A DNA stretch of 15,740 nt from assembly GCA_000434935.1 (NCBI GenBank), contig FR882207.1:29276-45015 (forward strand), written 5' to 3'. This stretch comes from Bacteroides sp. CAG:709. Lineage in GTDB: Bacteria; Bacteroidota; Bacteroidia; Bacteroidales; UBA932. How positions within the stretch are numbered: position 1 is the stretch's first letter; every line of letters begins with the position of its first letter. Of the stretch, positions 1-8,687 are shown one piece after another. Made by a program: the position numbers and the translations under genes. The notes beneath the pieces are model-generated. The model was not told the DNA's origin. It did no database searches and worked only from the letters and a program-made list of their open reading frames with translations.

Positions 1-3000
1 TGATCTCCAGTCACTCAGGCTTCTCAATGTCTATGATTTGTTCGGTTTTACCCCGGAACTTCTCGAAAAGAGCCGTTACAGCGTCTTCGGCGAGATCGTG
101 ACGGACAAGGTTTCCGACGAATGCGACCTGACAGGAACCAGATATATTGCCGTAGAGTACCTTCCGGGGCAGTTCGACCAGAGGGCGGCTTCGGCTGTGG
201 ACTGCGTGCATCTCATTGACCCTAAGGCAGATGTGAGAATCAAGAGCTCCAAGCTGATCATCCTTTCCGGCGATACCGACGACGCGACCATCGCCAAGAT
301 CAAGCATTATTATATCAATGCCGTGGAGTCCCGCGAGAAGGACCTTTCCAAGCTTACGGATGCCGAGTCGGCTGCCGTGAAACCGGTGCCTGTGCTGGAT
401 GGCTTCACGAAAATGACGGACGCTGACCTGGAGCCGTTCTGCCGCAAGATGGGACTTGCCATGAATGCGGACGACCTTCGCGAGGTGGTAAAATACTTCA
501 CGGAAGAAGGCCGCGACCCTAACGAGACGGAACTCCGCATATTGGATACATATTGGAGCGACCATTGCCGCCACACGACCTTCACCACGGAGCTGGAGGA
601 AATAGGCGTCGAGGAATCCTTCATGAAGGAGGACATTGACGGGACATTGAACCTTTATCTGAAGATGAGAAAAGAACTCGGTCGTGAGCATAAAGGCTTG
701 AACCTCATGGATATGGCGACTATCGGCGGACGCTATCTGCGCAAGGCCGGCCTGCTGGACGACATGGAAGTCAGCGAGGAGAACAATGCCTGCAGCATCT
801 ATGTGGACGTGGATGTGGACGGCCGTCTTGAGAAATGGCTTCTCATGTTCAAGAACGAGACCCACAACCACCCTACGGAAATCGAGCCTTTCGGAGGCGC
901 TGCCACCTGTCTCGGCGGTGCGATCCGCGACCCTCTTTCAGGCCGTTCCTACGTTTATCAGGCAATGCGCGTGACCGGCGCGGGCGATATCTACAAGCCT
1001 GTGGCCGAGACGCTTCAGGGCAAGCTGCCGCAATGCGTGATTACGAAGAAGGCTGCTCATGGATATTCCAGCTACGGAAACCAGATCGGTCTTGCAACTA
1101 CCCATGTAAGGGAAATATATGATGAAGGATATACGGCGAAACGTCTGGAAGTAGGTGCCGTGGTAGGTGCCGTGAAGGCTGACAAGGTGCGCCGCGAATC
1201 CCCGAAACCCGGAGACGTGGTGCTGATGCTTGGCGGACGCACCGGACGTGACGGCATCGGAGGAGCTACCGGTTCGTCCAAGGAACATACGGAGGAGTCT
1301 TTGGAGACCTGCGGAAGCGAGGTCCAGAAGGGAAATGCTCCTGAGGAGAGAAAACTCCAGAGACTGTTCCGTCGTCCGGAAGTCACCAAGCTCATCAAGA
1401 AGTCCAATGACTTCGGAGCCGGCGGAGTGAGCGTGGCTATCGGCGAGCTTACCGACGGCCTGGACATCTATCTGGACAGAGTCCCTGTAAAATATAATGG
1501 ATTGAATGCTACGGAATTGGCTATCAGCGAGTCGCAGGAGAGAATGTCTGTGGTGGTCGAGGCCAAGGATGAGGCGGAGTTCATGGAATATTGCCACAGC
1601 GAGAACATTGAAGTAACACATGTCGCCGACGTTACCGATACCGAGCGCATGAGGATGTTCTACGGTGACAAGATCGTGGCGGACCTTCAGAGAAAATTCA
1701 TTGACAGTGCCGGTGCGAAGCATTTTGCGAAAGCCGAAATCGCCGCTGTCGAAGAGAAAAATCCATTCTGCAGAAAGGTCGAAGGAGAGACATTGAAAGA
1801 GAAACTCCTGAACAACCTCAGCGATGCCAACGTGGTGAGCCAGAAGGGATTGATAGAGATGTTCGACTCTTCTATCGGACGTTCTACCGTGCTCATGCCT
1901 TATGGCGGAGAACTCCAGCTGACCGAGACACAGGTTTCCGTGCAGAAGCTCCCTACAGACGGCTACACCGATACCGCCAGCATGATGGCATTCGGATTCA
2001 ACCCGGTGATTTCCAAGTGGAGCCCTTATCACGGAGCTGCATATTCGATGGTCGAGGCATGTGCCAAGGTTGTCGCAGCCGGCGGACGCTACGAGAAGAT
2101 GAGATTCTCCTGCCAGGAATATTTCGAGAGAATGACCCACGATCCGAAGGTCTGGGGCAAGCCTATGAGCGCCCTCCTCGGTTCCCTGAAAATGCAGGTC
2201 GCTCTCGGCCTTCCGTCTATCGGCGGCAAGGACTCCATGAGCGGAACTTTCGAGCATATCAATGTTCCTCCGACTCTTATCTCATTCGGTATCACCACGG
2301 TAGATGCCAAGAACGTGATTTCTCCGGAGCTCAAATGGGAAGGCAACAGACTCTGGCTCGTGAAGCATACCCCGCTTGACAACTACATGCCGGACGTGGA
2401 CCAGCTCAAGAAAAACTGGGCGTTCGTCGAGGAACAGATTGCCGGCGGCAATGCCGTTTCAGCATGGGCCGTGGGCTTCGGCGGCGTAGCGGAAGGCCTC
2501 TGCAAGATGTCGTTCGGCAACTCCTTCGGTGTCGATGTCAATGTCCCTGAGGAGGACCTGTTCAACTACAGCTACGGTTCAATAATCCTTGAGACCGAGG
2601 CCGACATCAAGTTCGAGAATGCGCAGTTCCTCGGAACTGTCACTGCCGGGGTCAATGATTCCCTCCGTATAAACAGCAAGAACATTCCTATGGAGTCTCT
2701 GCTGGAGAGCGCATTCGACCGCTATGAGAAGGTCTATCCTGCTACCAGCACACCGGATATGAAACGTGTCCTGCCTAAGGGAATGGAAGGTGTCAAACCG
2801 TTCAAAGCCAAGAAGATAGACCTTAAATACAAGGGCGAGAAAATCGCCGAGCCGGTGGCGTATCTGCCGGTATTCCCCGGGACGAACTGCGATTACGATA
2901 CCGCCAAGGCATTCCGCAAGGCAGGTGCAGAGGTAAAGACCAGCGTGTTCCGCAACCTTACGGAGCAGGACGTCTTCGACTCCATCGACGAGATGAAGAA

Positions 3001-3652
3001 GAACATTGACGAATGTCAGATTCTGATGTTCTGCGGCGGATTCTCTGCAGGCGACGAGCCGGACGGAAGCGGAAAATTCATTGCCAATGTCCTTAACAAT
3101 GAGAAGATTGCGGCAGCCATTGAGGCGCTTATCGCACGCGGCGGCCTGATTCTGGGTATCTGCAACGGCTTCCAGGCTCTGGTGAAATCCGGACTTCTCC
3201 CTTATGGACACCTCGGAACCGTCACCAAGGATTCTCCGACATTGTTCAGAAATGATATCAACAGACATATTTCCCAGATAGCGTTCACCCGCGTGGCGAG
3301 TGTGAATTCTCCTTGGCTTGCGGGTATGAACATCGGCGACACTTACGCGATTCCTGTCAGCCACGGCGAGGGCAAGTTCGTTGTCAATGAAGAACTTGCG
3401 AAGGAGTTGTTCGAAAACGGGCAGGTAGCGTTCCAGTATGCGGAGCCGGTGGACGAGGGTGTTTCAATGCATTCTCCATATAACCCGAACGGTTCGTATT
3501 ACGCCATCGAGGGCATCATCAGCAAGAATGGTCAGATTCTCGGAAAGATGGGCCATTCAGAGCGTTATGAGAACAATTTGTTCAAGAACATTGCAGCGAA
3601 CCTGGAGCAGCCGCTCTTCGAAAATGCAGTCAAATATTTCAGAGGCGAATAA
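1..3652 (+). CDS. purL: Phosphoribosylformylglycinamidine synthase (FGAM synthetase), long fused type, 5' partial
   Basis: PurL converts FGAR, glutamine and ATP to FGAM, step 4 of cytosolic de novo purine synthesis. The frame is open from base 2 with no stop, so the TTG at 38 is not the start. About 1216 residues are visible, and by comparison with the 1230-1260-residue long PurL family I infer that only a few dozen N-terminal residues are missing. Visible landmarks are YWSDHCRHTTF (nt 551-583), the NETHNHPTEIEPFGG ATP/substrate motif (around nt 854-900), and two AIRS-like halves. A C-terminal glutamine amidotransferase domain begins near nt 2855. Its nucleophile is the Cys of GICNGFQ (codon 3161-3163), with the His and Glu of GHSERYE (codons 3554 and 3560). 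The TAA stop shares its last A with the purC start (TAATG), which suggests translational coupling. Identification is secure. No start or promoter can be assigned. Confidence 0.97.
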   Translation, partial: DLQSLRLLNVYDLFGFTPELLEKSRYSVFGEIVTDKVSDECDLTGTRYIAVEYLPGQFDQRAASAVDCVHLIDPKADVRIKSSKLIILSGDTDDATIAKIKHYYINAVESREKDLSKLTDAESAAVKPVPVLDGFTKMTDADLEPFCRKMGLAMNADDLREVVKYFTEEGRDPNETELRILDTYWSDHCRHTTFTTELEEIGVEESFMKEDIDGTLNLYLKMRKELGREHKGLNLMDMATIGGRYLRKAGLLDDMEVSEENNACSIYVDVDVDGRLEKWLLMFKNETHNHPTEIEPFGGAATCLGGAIRDPLSGRSYVYQAMRVTGAGDIYKPVAETLQGKLPQCVITKKAAHGYSSYGNQIGLATTHVREIYDEGYTAKRLEVGAVVGAVKADKVRRESPKPGDVVLMLGGRTGRDGIGGATGSSKEHTEESLETCGSEVQKGNAPEERKLQRLFRRPEVTKLIKKSNDFGAGGVSVAIGELTDGLDIYLDRVPVKYNGLNATELAISESQERMSVVVEAKDEAEFMEYCHSENIEVTHVADVTDTERMRMFYGDKIVADLQRKFIDSAGAKHFAKAEIAAVEEKNPFCRKVEGETLKEKLLNNLSDANVVSQKGLIEMFDSSIGRSTVLMPYGGELQLTETQVSVQKLPTDGYTDTASMMAFGFNPVISKWSPYHGAAYSMVEACAKVVAAGGRYEKMRFSCQEYFERMTHDPKVWGKPMSALLGSLKMQVALGLPSIGGKDSMSGTFEHINVPPTLISFGITTVDAKNVISPELKWEGNRLWLVKHTPLDNYMPDVDQLKKNWAFVEEQIAGGNAVSAWAVGFGGVAEGLCKMSFGNSFGVDVNVPEEDLFNYSYGSIILETEADIKFENAQFLGTVTAGVNDSLRINSKNIPMESLLESAFDRYEKVYPATSTPDMKRVLPKGMEGVKPFKAKKIDLKYKGEKIAEPVAYLPVFPGTNCDYDTAKAFRKAGAEVKTSVFRNLTEQDVFDSIDEMKKNIDECQILMFCGGFSAGDEPDGSGKFIANVLNNEKIAAAIEALIARGGLILGICNGFQALVKSGLLPYGHLGTVTKDSPTLFRNDINRHISQIAFTRVASVNSPWLAGMNIGDTYAIPVSHGEGKFVVNEELAKELFENGQVAFQYAEPVDEGVSMHSPYNPNGSYYAIEGIISKNGQILGKMGHSERYENNLFKNIAANLEQPLFENAVKYFRGE

Positions 3653-4368
3653 TGAATAAAACAGAACTTATCCACAATGGCGTGTCCAAGAAAGTATATG
3701 CCACAGACGAGGCTGACAAGGTCATCATCGAATATACGGACACCATCACGGCTTACTATAAGATAAAAAGGGCGGTCATCAAGGATAAAGGCTTGTATTG
3801 CAATGCCATATCCAGTGAAATCTTCAGGATTCTTGCCAATGCCGGAGTGCCGGTGCATTTCATGGAAAAGCTCTCCGATACGGAGCAGGTATGCCGCAGG
3901 GTGGATGCCATTCCGATCGAAGTCATTGTCCGCAATGTGATTGCAGGTTCCATGGCACAGAGGCTCGGTATCGAGGAAGGTGTGATTCCGGCGAAGACTG
4001 TCATTGACCTTTGTTATAAGAATGAGGATTTGGGCGATCCGCTCATCAATGATTTCCATGCGCTTGCGCTCGGTCTCGTTTCGGAGAAGGAACTCGCTGA
4101 GATATACAGGCTTACGGGTAAGATCAATGATGTCCTTGTGCCGATTTTCAAAGGCATCGGGATTACTCTGGTCGATTTCAAGGTGGAATTCGGGCGCTTG
4201 CCTGACGGCAGCATTGTCCTTTCTGACGACATCACGCCGGACAGCGCGCGTTTCTGGGATATCGAGACCGGAATGAAACTGGACAAGGACCGTTTCCGTC
4301 ATGACAACGGCAAGGTCGGCCAGGGCTACAAGACTATTTATGAGCGTCTTACGGGCGCAGAATGTTAA
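3652..4368 (+). CDS. purC: SAICAR synthetase (phosphoribosylaminoimidazole-succinocarboxamide synthase)
   Basis: PurC ligates aspartate to CAIR using ATP to give SAICAR, step 7 of purine synthesis. The 238-residue length is typical of bacterial single-domain PurC. Family motifs are IPIEVIVRN (87-95) followed by AGS, KNEDLGDP (123-130), LVDFKVEFG (173-181) and SDDITPDSARFWD (191-203), the last two lying in the ATP/metal site. The ATG at 3652 overlaps the purL stop by one base, which fixes the start. The 3' end overlaps the first purF ATG by 7 bases. Both overlaps point to one coupled transcript. The enzyme that makes its substrate CAIR (PurE) and the next enzyme (PurB) are not in this window. 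Nothing is truncated or unusual. Confidence 0.97.
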   Translation: MNKTELIHNGVSKKVYATDEADKVIIEYTDTITAYYKIKRAVIKDKGLYCNAISSEIFRILANAGVPVHFMEKLSDTEQVCRRVDAIPIEVIVRNVIAGSMAQRLGIEEGVIPAKTVIDLCYKNEDLGDPLINDFHALALGLVSEKELAEIYRLTGKINDVLVPIFKGIGITLVDFKVEFGRLPDGSIVLSDDITPDSARFWDIETGMKLDKDRFRHDNGKVGQGYKTIYERLTGAEC

Positions 4369-5810
4369 AAGACGAACAGATGAATTGCGATAATATGAAC
4401 CATCAGGGATTCGACGGACTTCATGAGGAATGCGGCGTATTCGGCGTTTGGGGCGTACCTAATGCTGCGGAAGTCACATATTACGGCCTGCATTCTCTCC
4501 AGCACAGGGGTCAGGAAGGCTGCGGAATCGTTACTGTCAATGAAGAAGAACAGCTGCGCCGCGTCAAGGGCCTGGGCCTGGTGACGGAGGTTTTCAACAA
4601 TGACAACCTTTCCACGCTTAAAGGCGATATGGCCATCGGTCATGTGCGTTATTCCACGGCCGGCGGCGGTGGCATCGAGAATGTGCAGCCGTTCATGTTC
4701 AGACATAATTCCGGTGATTTCGCATTGGCCCATAACGGTAACCTTGTGAATTCCGACCAGTTGCGCAGATATCTGGAGGACCGCGGAAGCCTTTTCCAGT
4801 CCACTTCGGACAGTGAAATCCTGGCGCATCTTATCAAGAAGAATCCTAATGAGAGGAAAATGCCGCGCATTTATCCGATTATGGAGGCATTGAACATGAT
4901 CGAGGGCGCATTCGCCTTTGTCGTCATGACGCAGAAGAGGATTTACGCGTGCCGTGACAAATATGGTCTCCGTCCGTTGTCGCTCGGCAAGCTCGGGGAC
5001 GGTTACGTGGTCAGCAGCGAGACTTGTGCGTTCAGTACCATCGGCGCCGAGTTCATCAGGGATATTGAACCTGGCGAAATCGTTACCATTGACCATCATG
5101 GTATCAGGAGCCGCCGCTATTCGGAGTATCAGCGTCATGCGATGTGCGCGATGGAGTACATTTATTTCGCGCGTCCGGACAGTGATATAGAGAACATGAA
5201 CGTGCATACTTTCCGCAAGGAGTCCGGCAAGCTTCTGTTCAAGGAGTCTCCGGCGGATGCGGATATCGTAGTGGGTGTTCCGGATTCAAGTCTCAGTGCG
5301 GCAATGGGTTATGCGGAGGCCAGCGGATTGCCGTATGAGATGGGGCTTATAAAGAACAAGTATATCGGCAGGACGTTCATCCAGCCGTCGCAGGAGATGC
5401 GTGACAAGGGTGTGAAGATGAAGCTTTCTCCGGTGCTGAGTATCGTGTCGGGCAAGCGTGTGGTGCTGATTGATGATTCCATCGTGCGCGGTACGACGTC
5501 TCTCAGGATCGTGAGGATGTTGCGAGAGGCCGGGGCGACGGAGGTGCATGTGCGTATCGCGAGTCCGATGATCAAGTTCCCGTGCTTCTACGGCGTGGAC
5601 ATTTCGACTTACGATGAGTTGCTTTGCGCGCGCAGGACATTGGAGGAGGCGCGTCAGAAAATCGAGGCGGATTCATTGGCATTCCTTTCTGAGTCAGCGC
5701 TTTATGAGGCCGGCAGGAGGAGTGACCTCTGCGTAGCCTGCTTCAGCGGCGTCTACCCGACCGCCCTCTATTCCTCCCTCGAAGATGCCAACAAAGATGG
5801 CAAGTTCTAG
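4362..5810 (+). CDS. purF: Amidophosphoribosyltransferase, Bacillus-type with propeptide and predicted [4Fe-4S] cluster
   Basis: PurF transfers glutamine nitrogen to PRPP to form phosphoribosylamine, the committed step. An N-terminal Ntn-type glutaminase domain starts with HEECGVFG. Cys24 corresponds to the mature N-terminal nucleophile of Bacillus subtilis PurF, so residues 1-23 would be a cleaved propeptide. The phosphoribosyltransferase domain carries VVLIDDSIVRGTTS (367-380). Cys262, Cys408, Cys457 and Cys460 (LCVAC) align with the four iron-sulfur ligands of the B. subtilis enzyme, so I infer an oxygen-sensitive cluster. The start is uncertain: ATGs at 4362, 4380 and 4395 would give propeptides of 23, 17 or 12 residues, and the last is closest to the 11 residues of B. 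subtilis. The 4362 start overlaps purC by 7 bases. The TAG stop is followed directly by the duplicated leader sequence. Confidence 0.96.
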   Translation: MLKDEQMNCDNMNHQGFDGLHEECGVFGVWGVPNAAEVTYYGLHSLQHRGQEGCGIVTVNEEEQLRRVKGLGLVTEVFNNDNLSTLKGDMAIGHVRYSTAGGGGIENVQPFMFRHNSGDFALAHNGNLVNSDQLRRYLEDRGSLFQSTSDSEILAHLIKKNPNERKMPRIYPIMEALNMIEGAFAFVVMTQKRIYACRDKYGLRPLSLGKLGDGYVVSSETCAFSTIGAEFIRDIEPGEIVTIDHHGIRSRRYSEYQRHAMCAMEYIYFARPDSDIENMNVHTFRKESGKLLFKESPADADIVVGVPDSSLSAAMGYAEASGLPYEMGLIKNKYIGRTFIQPSQEMRDKGVKMKLSPVLSIVSGKRVVLIDDSIVRGTTSLRIVRMLREAGATEVHVRIASPMIKFPCFYGVDISTYDELLCARRTLEEARQKIEADSLAFLSESALYEAGRRSDLCVACFSGVYPTALYSSLEDANKDGKF

Positions 5811-5816
5811 GGACCT

Positions 5817-5861
5817 CGCGAGCGAAAACATTGAAATTGAAAAACATAAAATATTAGTGCT
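5817..5861 (+). repeat. Upstream copy of the duplicated purM leader
   Basis: A 45-base A-rich segment begins CGCGAGCGAAAACATTGAAA and ends TTAGTGCT. It is repeated at 6022-6066 with only two single-base indels. If the shared CTAG is included, the similarity starts at 5807, within the purF stop. This copy is not followed by a start codon; it leads into the G/C-rich insert at 5862-6013. The simplest reading is that it is a duplicate of the purM leader. Confidence 0.9.
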
Positions 5862-6013
5862 CTAACAGGTCGGCACGAGCCGACGCTCGGGAAGACGGCA
5901 GGGATGGGCTTGAGCATAGGGCGTCTGGGAGAGCCACATCCCCCGTCATGGGGGACTGAGGGGGAAAATAATAATACGCGCGTGGGCCCAAGCACCACCG
6001 GTGATTTGGAGGC
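5862..6013. other. Non-coding insert between the two purM leader copies, with hairpins
   Basis: No convincing gene is present. The stretch is G/C-rich compared with the leaders on either side. It contains a perfect hairpin GTCGGC-ACGA-GCCGAC (5869-5884), an overlapping alternative hairpin CGAGC-CGAC-GCTCG (5876-5889), a G/C hairpin CCCCC-GTCAT-GGGGG (5940-5954) with another G-run at 5960-5964, and the palindrome CACCGGTG (5996-6003). The right part resembles the G/C-rich module upstream of mdh (13763-13824). I read it as a degenerate intergenic repeat inserted inside the purine operon. No TAnnTTTG promoter box is seen on the plus strand. Confidence 0.6.
5940..5964. repeat. CCCCC/GGGGG hairpin module of a dispersed intergenic repeat
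   Basis: CCCCC (5940-5944), loop GTCAT, GGGGG (5950-5954), then ACTGA and a second GGGGG (5960-5964). The second G-run could compete for the same C-run. No T-tract follows on the plus strand, so it does not look like an intrinsic terminator for purF. On the minus strand the hairpin is preceded, not followed, by the T-run. Confidence 0.55.
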
Positions 6014-6021
6014 CTAGCTCA

Positions 6022-6066
6022 CGCGAGCGAAAACATTGAAATGAAAAACATAAAATAATTAGTGCT
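6022..6066 (+). promoter_or_regulatory. purM leader (downstream copy of the duplicated segment)
   Basis: This 45-base A-rich segment directly abuts the purM ATG at 6067 and matches 5817-5861 except for two one-base indels. It has no Shine-Dalgarno sequence, and A-rich initiation regions are usual in Bacteroidota. One indel creates an ATG at 6041 that opens a five-codon reading frame (6041-6058) ending 8 bases before purM. The upstream copy reads ATTG at that position and lacks it. I doubt this mini-frame is functional. Confidence 0.7.
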
Positions 6067-7098
6067 ATGGCAGTAGATTATGAGAAGGCAGGCGTTAGCC
6101 TTGAAGCCGGATACGACGTGGTAAGGCGTATCAAGAAACATGTGGCTTCGACATCGCGTCTCGGCGTGATGGGAAACATAGGAGCGTTCGGCGGAATGTT
6201 CGACCTCTCGGCTCTGAATATCAAGGAGCCGATACTCGTAAGCGGAACCGACGGCGTCGGAACCAAACTTAAATTGGCATTTGCAATGGACAAGCACGAC
6301 ACCATCGGCATTGATGCCGTAGCAATGTGCGTAAACGACGTCCTTGCACAGGGCGCTGAACCACTTTTCTTCCTGGACTATGTGGCAGTCGGCAAAAACA
6401 TCCCTGAGAAAATCGAGGCCATCGTAGCCGGAGTCGCAGAAGGATGCCGCCAGGCCGGATGTGCCCTTGTCGGCGGAGAAACGGCAGAAATGCCGGGCAT
6501 GTATTCCGACGGCGAATATGACATTGCCGGATACACCACCGGAGTCGTGGAAAAATCCAAGCTCATTGACGGAACTAAAGTCAAGGTCGGCGACGTCCTC
6601 GTGGGCATTGCCTCTACCGGCGTACACTCAAACGGCTTCAGCCTTGTCCGCAAGATTTTCGCAGATGCTGCACTTGACCTTCACAAGGTGTATCCTGAAC
6701 TCGGTGACAAACCGCTAGGTGAAGTAGCATTGACCCCTACCAGAATTTATGTGAAGCAGGTCCTCGACGTCATCAGAAACTGTGACGTCCATGGAGTTGC
6801 GCACATTACCGGAGGAGGTTTCGACGAAAACATCCCGCGTATCCTCCACGAAGGGCAGGGCATTCACGTGGAAGAAGGCACATGGGAAATCCTGCCGATT
6901 TTCAAATTCCTCGAAGAACACGGCAATATCGAGCATCGTGAAATGTTCAATATCTACAACATGGGTATCGGCATGGTTCTCGCCATGGATGAGTCCGAGG
7001 CGCAGAAGGCTATCGGCATACTGGCGTCCCACGGCGACAAGGCTACCGTCATCGGCCGCGTGACCGACAAGCCTGGCGTAGATATTGCATTGCTGTAA
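6067..7098 (+). CDS. purM: Phosphoribosylformylglycinamidine cyclo-ligase (AIR synthetase)
   Basis: PurM closes the imidazole ring, converting FGAM to AIR with ATP (step 5). At 343 residues it has the usual family length. Motifs are SGTDGVGTK (59-67), DAVAMCVND (83-91), GGETAEMPGMY (136-146) and GVHSNGFSL (185-193), followed by the C-terminal TGGGFDENIPR segment. The ATG at 6067 is preceded by the A-rich duplicated leader. Unlike the tightly packed genes elsewhere in the operon, it lies 256 bases after purF. It either depends on read-through across the insert or has its own promoter, which I cannot see. purH follows after 33 A/T-rich bases. Confidence 0.97.
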   Translation: MAVDYEKAGVSLEAGYDVVRRIKKHVASTSRLGVMGNIGAFGGMFDLSALNIKEPILVSGTDGVGTKLKLAFAMDKHDTIGIDAVAMCVNDVLAQGAEPLFFLDYVAVGKNIPEKIEAIVAGVAEGCRQAGCALVGGETAEMPGMYSDGEYDIAGYTTGVVEKSKLIDGTKVKVGDVLVGIASTGVHSNGFSLVRKIFADAALDLHKVYPELGDKPLGEVALTPTRIYVKQVLDVIRNCDVHGVAHITGGGFDENIPRILHEGQGIHVEEGTWEILPIFKFLEEHGNIEHREMFNIYNMGIGMVLAMDESEAQKAIGILASHGDKATVIGRVTDKPGVDIALL

Positions 7099-7131
7099 AT
7101 ATTAGATAATCAACTTATTATAAATATTGAA

Positions 7132-8682
7132 ATGAAAGCTTTAATCAGCGTAAGTGATAAGACCGGCGTAGTAGAATTCGCCAAAGGTCTGGTCGCATTG
7201 GGATGGGAAATCCTCTCCACAAGCGGCACGATGAAACTCCTGAAGGAGTCAGGTGTTCCTGTAACAAGTGTAAGTGACGTCACCGGCTTTCCGGAAATCT
7301 GTGACGGCCGCGTAAAGACGCTCCATCCGAAAATCCATGGAGCTCTCCTTGCCCGCCGCGACATACCTGAGCACATGAAAGAGTTGAAGGACAATGACAT
7401 TGAAACAATCGACCTCGTGTGCGTGAACCTTTATCCGTTCCGTGAGACCATCGCGAAGCCGAATGTGACAATGGAGGACGCTGTCGAGCATATCGACATC
7501 GGCGGACCGTCAATGCTCCGCAGTGCTGCCAAGAACTGGGAGTCTGTCACGGTCGTCTGCAATCCGGCTGATTACGAGACCATTCTTTCTGAAATCAAGG
7601 CTGGCGGCAACACTACCCGTGAGACCCGTCTGAAACTTTCTGCCAAGGCATATACACATACCGCAGAATATGACATAGCGATTTCGACATATATGCGTGC
7701 ACAGGCAGGCCTTCCGGAGAAACTTTTCCTGGAGTATGACCTGAAGCAGGAGCTTCGTTATGGTGAAAACCCTCACCAGGAGGCGAAGTTCTTCGCAAGC
7801 ACCGTGAAGGAGCCGTTCTCTCTCGCAACCGCTGAGCAGCTGAATGGTAAGGAATTGTCATACAATAATATACAGGATGCGAATGCGACATTGAACATTG
7901 CCCGCGAGTTTGACGAGCCGTTCTGCGTCGGCGTGAAGCACATGAATCCGTGCGGCAGCGCTACCGGCAAGACGATTGCCGAGGCGTGGAAGAAGGCGTA
8001 TGAGGCTGACAAGACCAGTATTTTCGGCGGTATCGTGGCTGCGAACAGGGAGATTGACCTGGAGACCGCACAGATGCTGAAGCCTATTTTCCTGGAGATT
8101 GTCATGGCTCCGTCTTTCGCTCCGGATGCGCTCGAACTTCTCTGCACGAAGAAGAATCTCCGTGTGCTGAAGGTCGATATGACCAAGGATAATACCGTCC
8201 GCAAGCAGTATGTGAGCATGAATGGCGGTATGCTGGTTCAGGACAGGGACATCAACACGAAGCCTGTCGCCGCTGACCAGTGCGTTACCGAGCTGAAGCC
8301 TACTGCGGAGCAGCTCGCCGACATGGAGTTCGCTTGGAAAATCGTTAAGCATGTGAAGTCCAATGCCATCGTGGTGGCCAAGGGCGGCATGACCTATGGC
8401 GTGGGTGCCGGTCAGATGAACCGCATCGGCTCTGCTGAAATCGCATTGAAACAGGCGCAGAATACATTGAAGGAAGAGGGTAAGGATATTATGACTGAGG
8501 GACTTGTGCTCGCTTCGGATGGTTTCTTCCCGTTCAATGATTGCGTGGCTCTGGCTGCTGAATATGGCATCAAGGCTATCGTTCAGCCTGGCGGAAGCAT
8601 CCGTGATGAGGATTCCATCAAACTTGCCGATGAGAAGGGTATCACTATGCTCTTCACCGGTGAGCGCCATTTCAAACATTAG
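7132..8682 (+). CDS. purH: Bifunctional AICAR formyltransferase / IMP cyclohydrolase
   Basis: PurH performs the last two steps, formylating AICAR with 10-formyl-THF and closing the ring to IMP. The 516 residues match the family. The N-terminal cyclohydrolase (MGS-like) domain covers about 1-185, with the STSGT motif (29-33) and RVKTLHPKIHG (60-70). The transformylase domain carries LRYGENPHQ (208-216) and the catalytic Lys269-His270 pair in VKHMNPCG. IGGPSMLRSAAKN (123-135) marks the cyclohydrolase core. The start lies inside an A/T-rich leader with ATTGAAA overlapping the ATG. The TAG stop is 5 bases from purD, so the two are surely cotranscribed. Nothing is missing. Confidence 0.97.
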   Translation: MKALISVSDKTGVVEFAKGLVALGWEILSTSGTMKLLKESGVPVTSVSDVTGFPEICDGRVKTLHPKIHGALLARRDIPEHMKELKDNDIETIDLVCVNLYPFRETIAKPNVTMEDAVEHIDIGGPSMLRSAAKNWESVTVVCNPADYETILSEIKAGGNTTRETRLKLSAKAYTHTAEYDIAISTYMRAQAGLPEKLFLEYDLKQELRYGENPHQEAKFFASTVKEPFSLATAEQLNGKELSYNNIQDANATLNIAREFDEPFCVGVKHMNPCGSATGKTIAEAWKKAYEADKTSIFGGIVAANREIDLETAQMLKPIFLEIVMAPSFAPDALELLCTKKNLRVLKVDMTKDNTVRKQYVSMNGGMLVQDRDINTKPVAADQCVTELKPTAEQLADMEFAWKIVKHVKSNAIVVAKGGMTYGVGAGQMNRIGSAEIALKQAQNTLKEEGKDIMTEGLVLASDGFFPFNDCVALAAEYGIKAIVQPGGSIRDEDSIKLADEKGITMLFTGERHFKH

Positions 8683-8687
8683 TAGAT

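Noticed and set aside
938..2257. Long antisense reading frame (439 codons) opposite purL
   Set aside because: It lies wholly within a secure, conserved purL reading frame, and its product is rich in His, Leu and Ser with no recognisable domain. It is a mirror effect of codon bias in a GC-moderate gene. The same applies to antisense frames over purF (4365-5207), purH (7858-8784) and purD (8781-9452).
6041..6058. Five-codon upstream reading frame (MKNIK) before purM
   Set aside because: It arises from a one-base difference between leader copies and has no regulatory codons. It is too short to support without conservation data.
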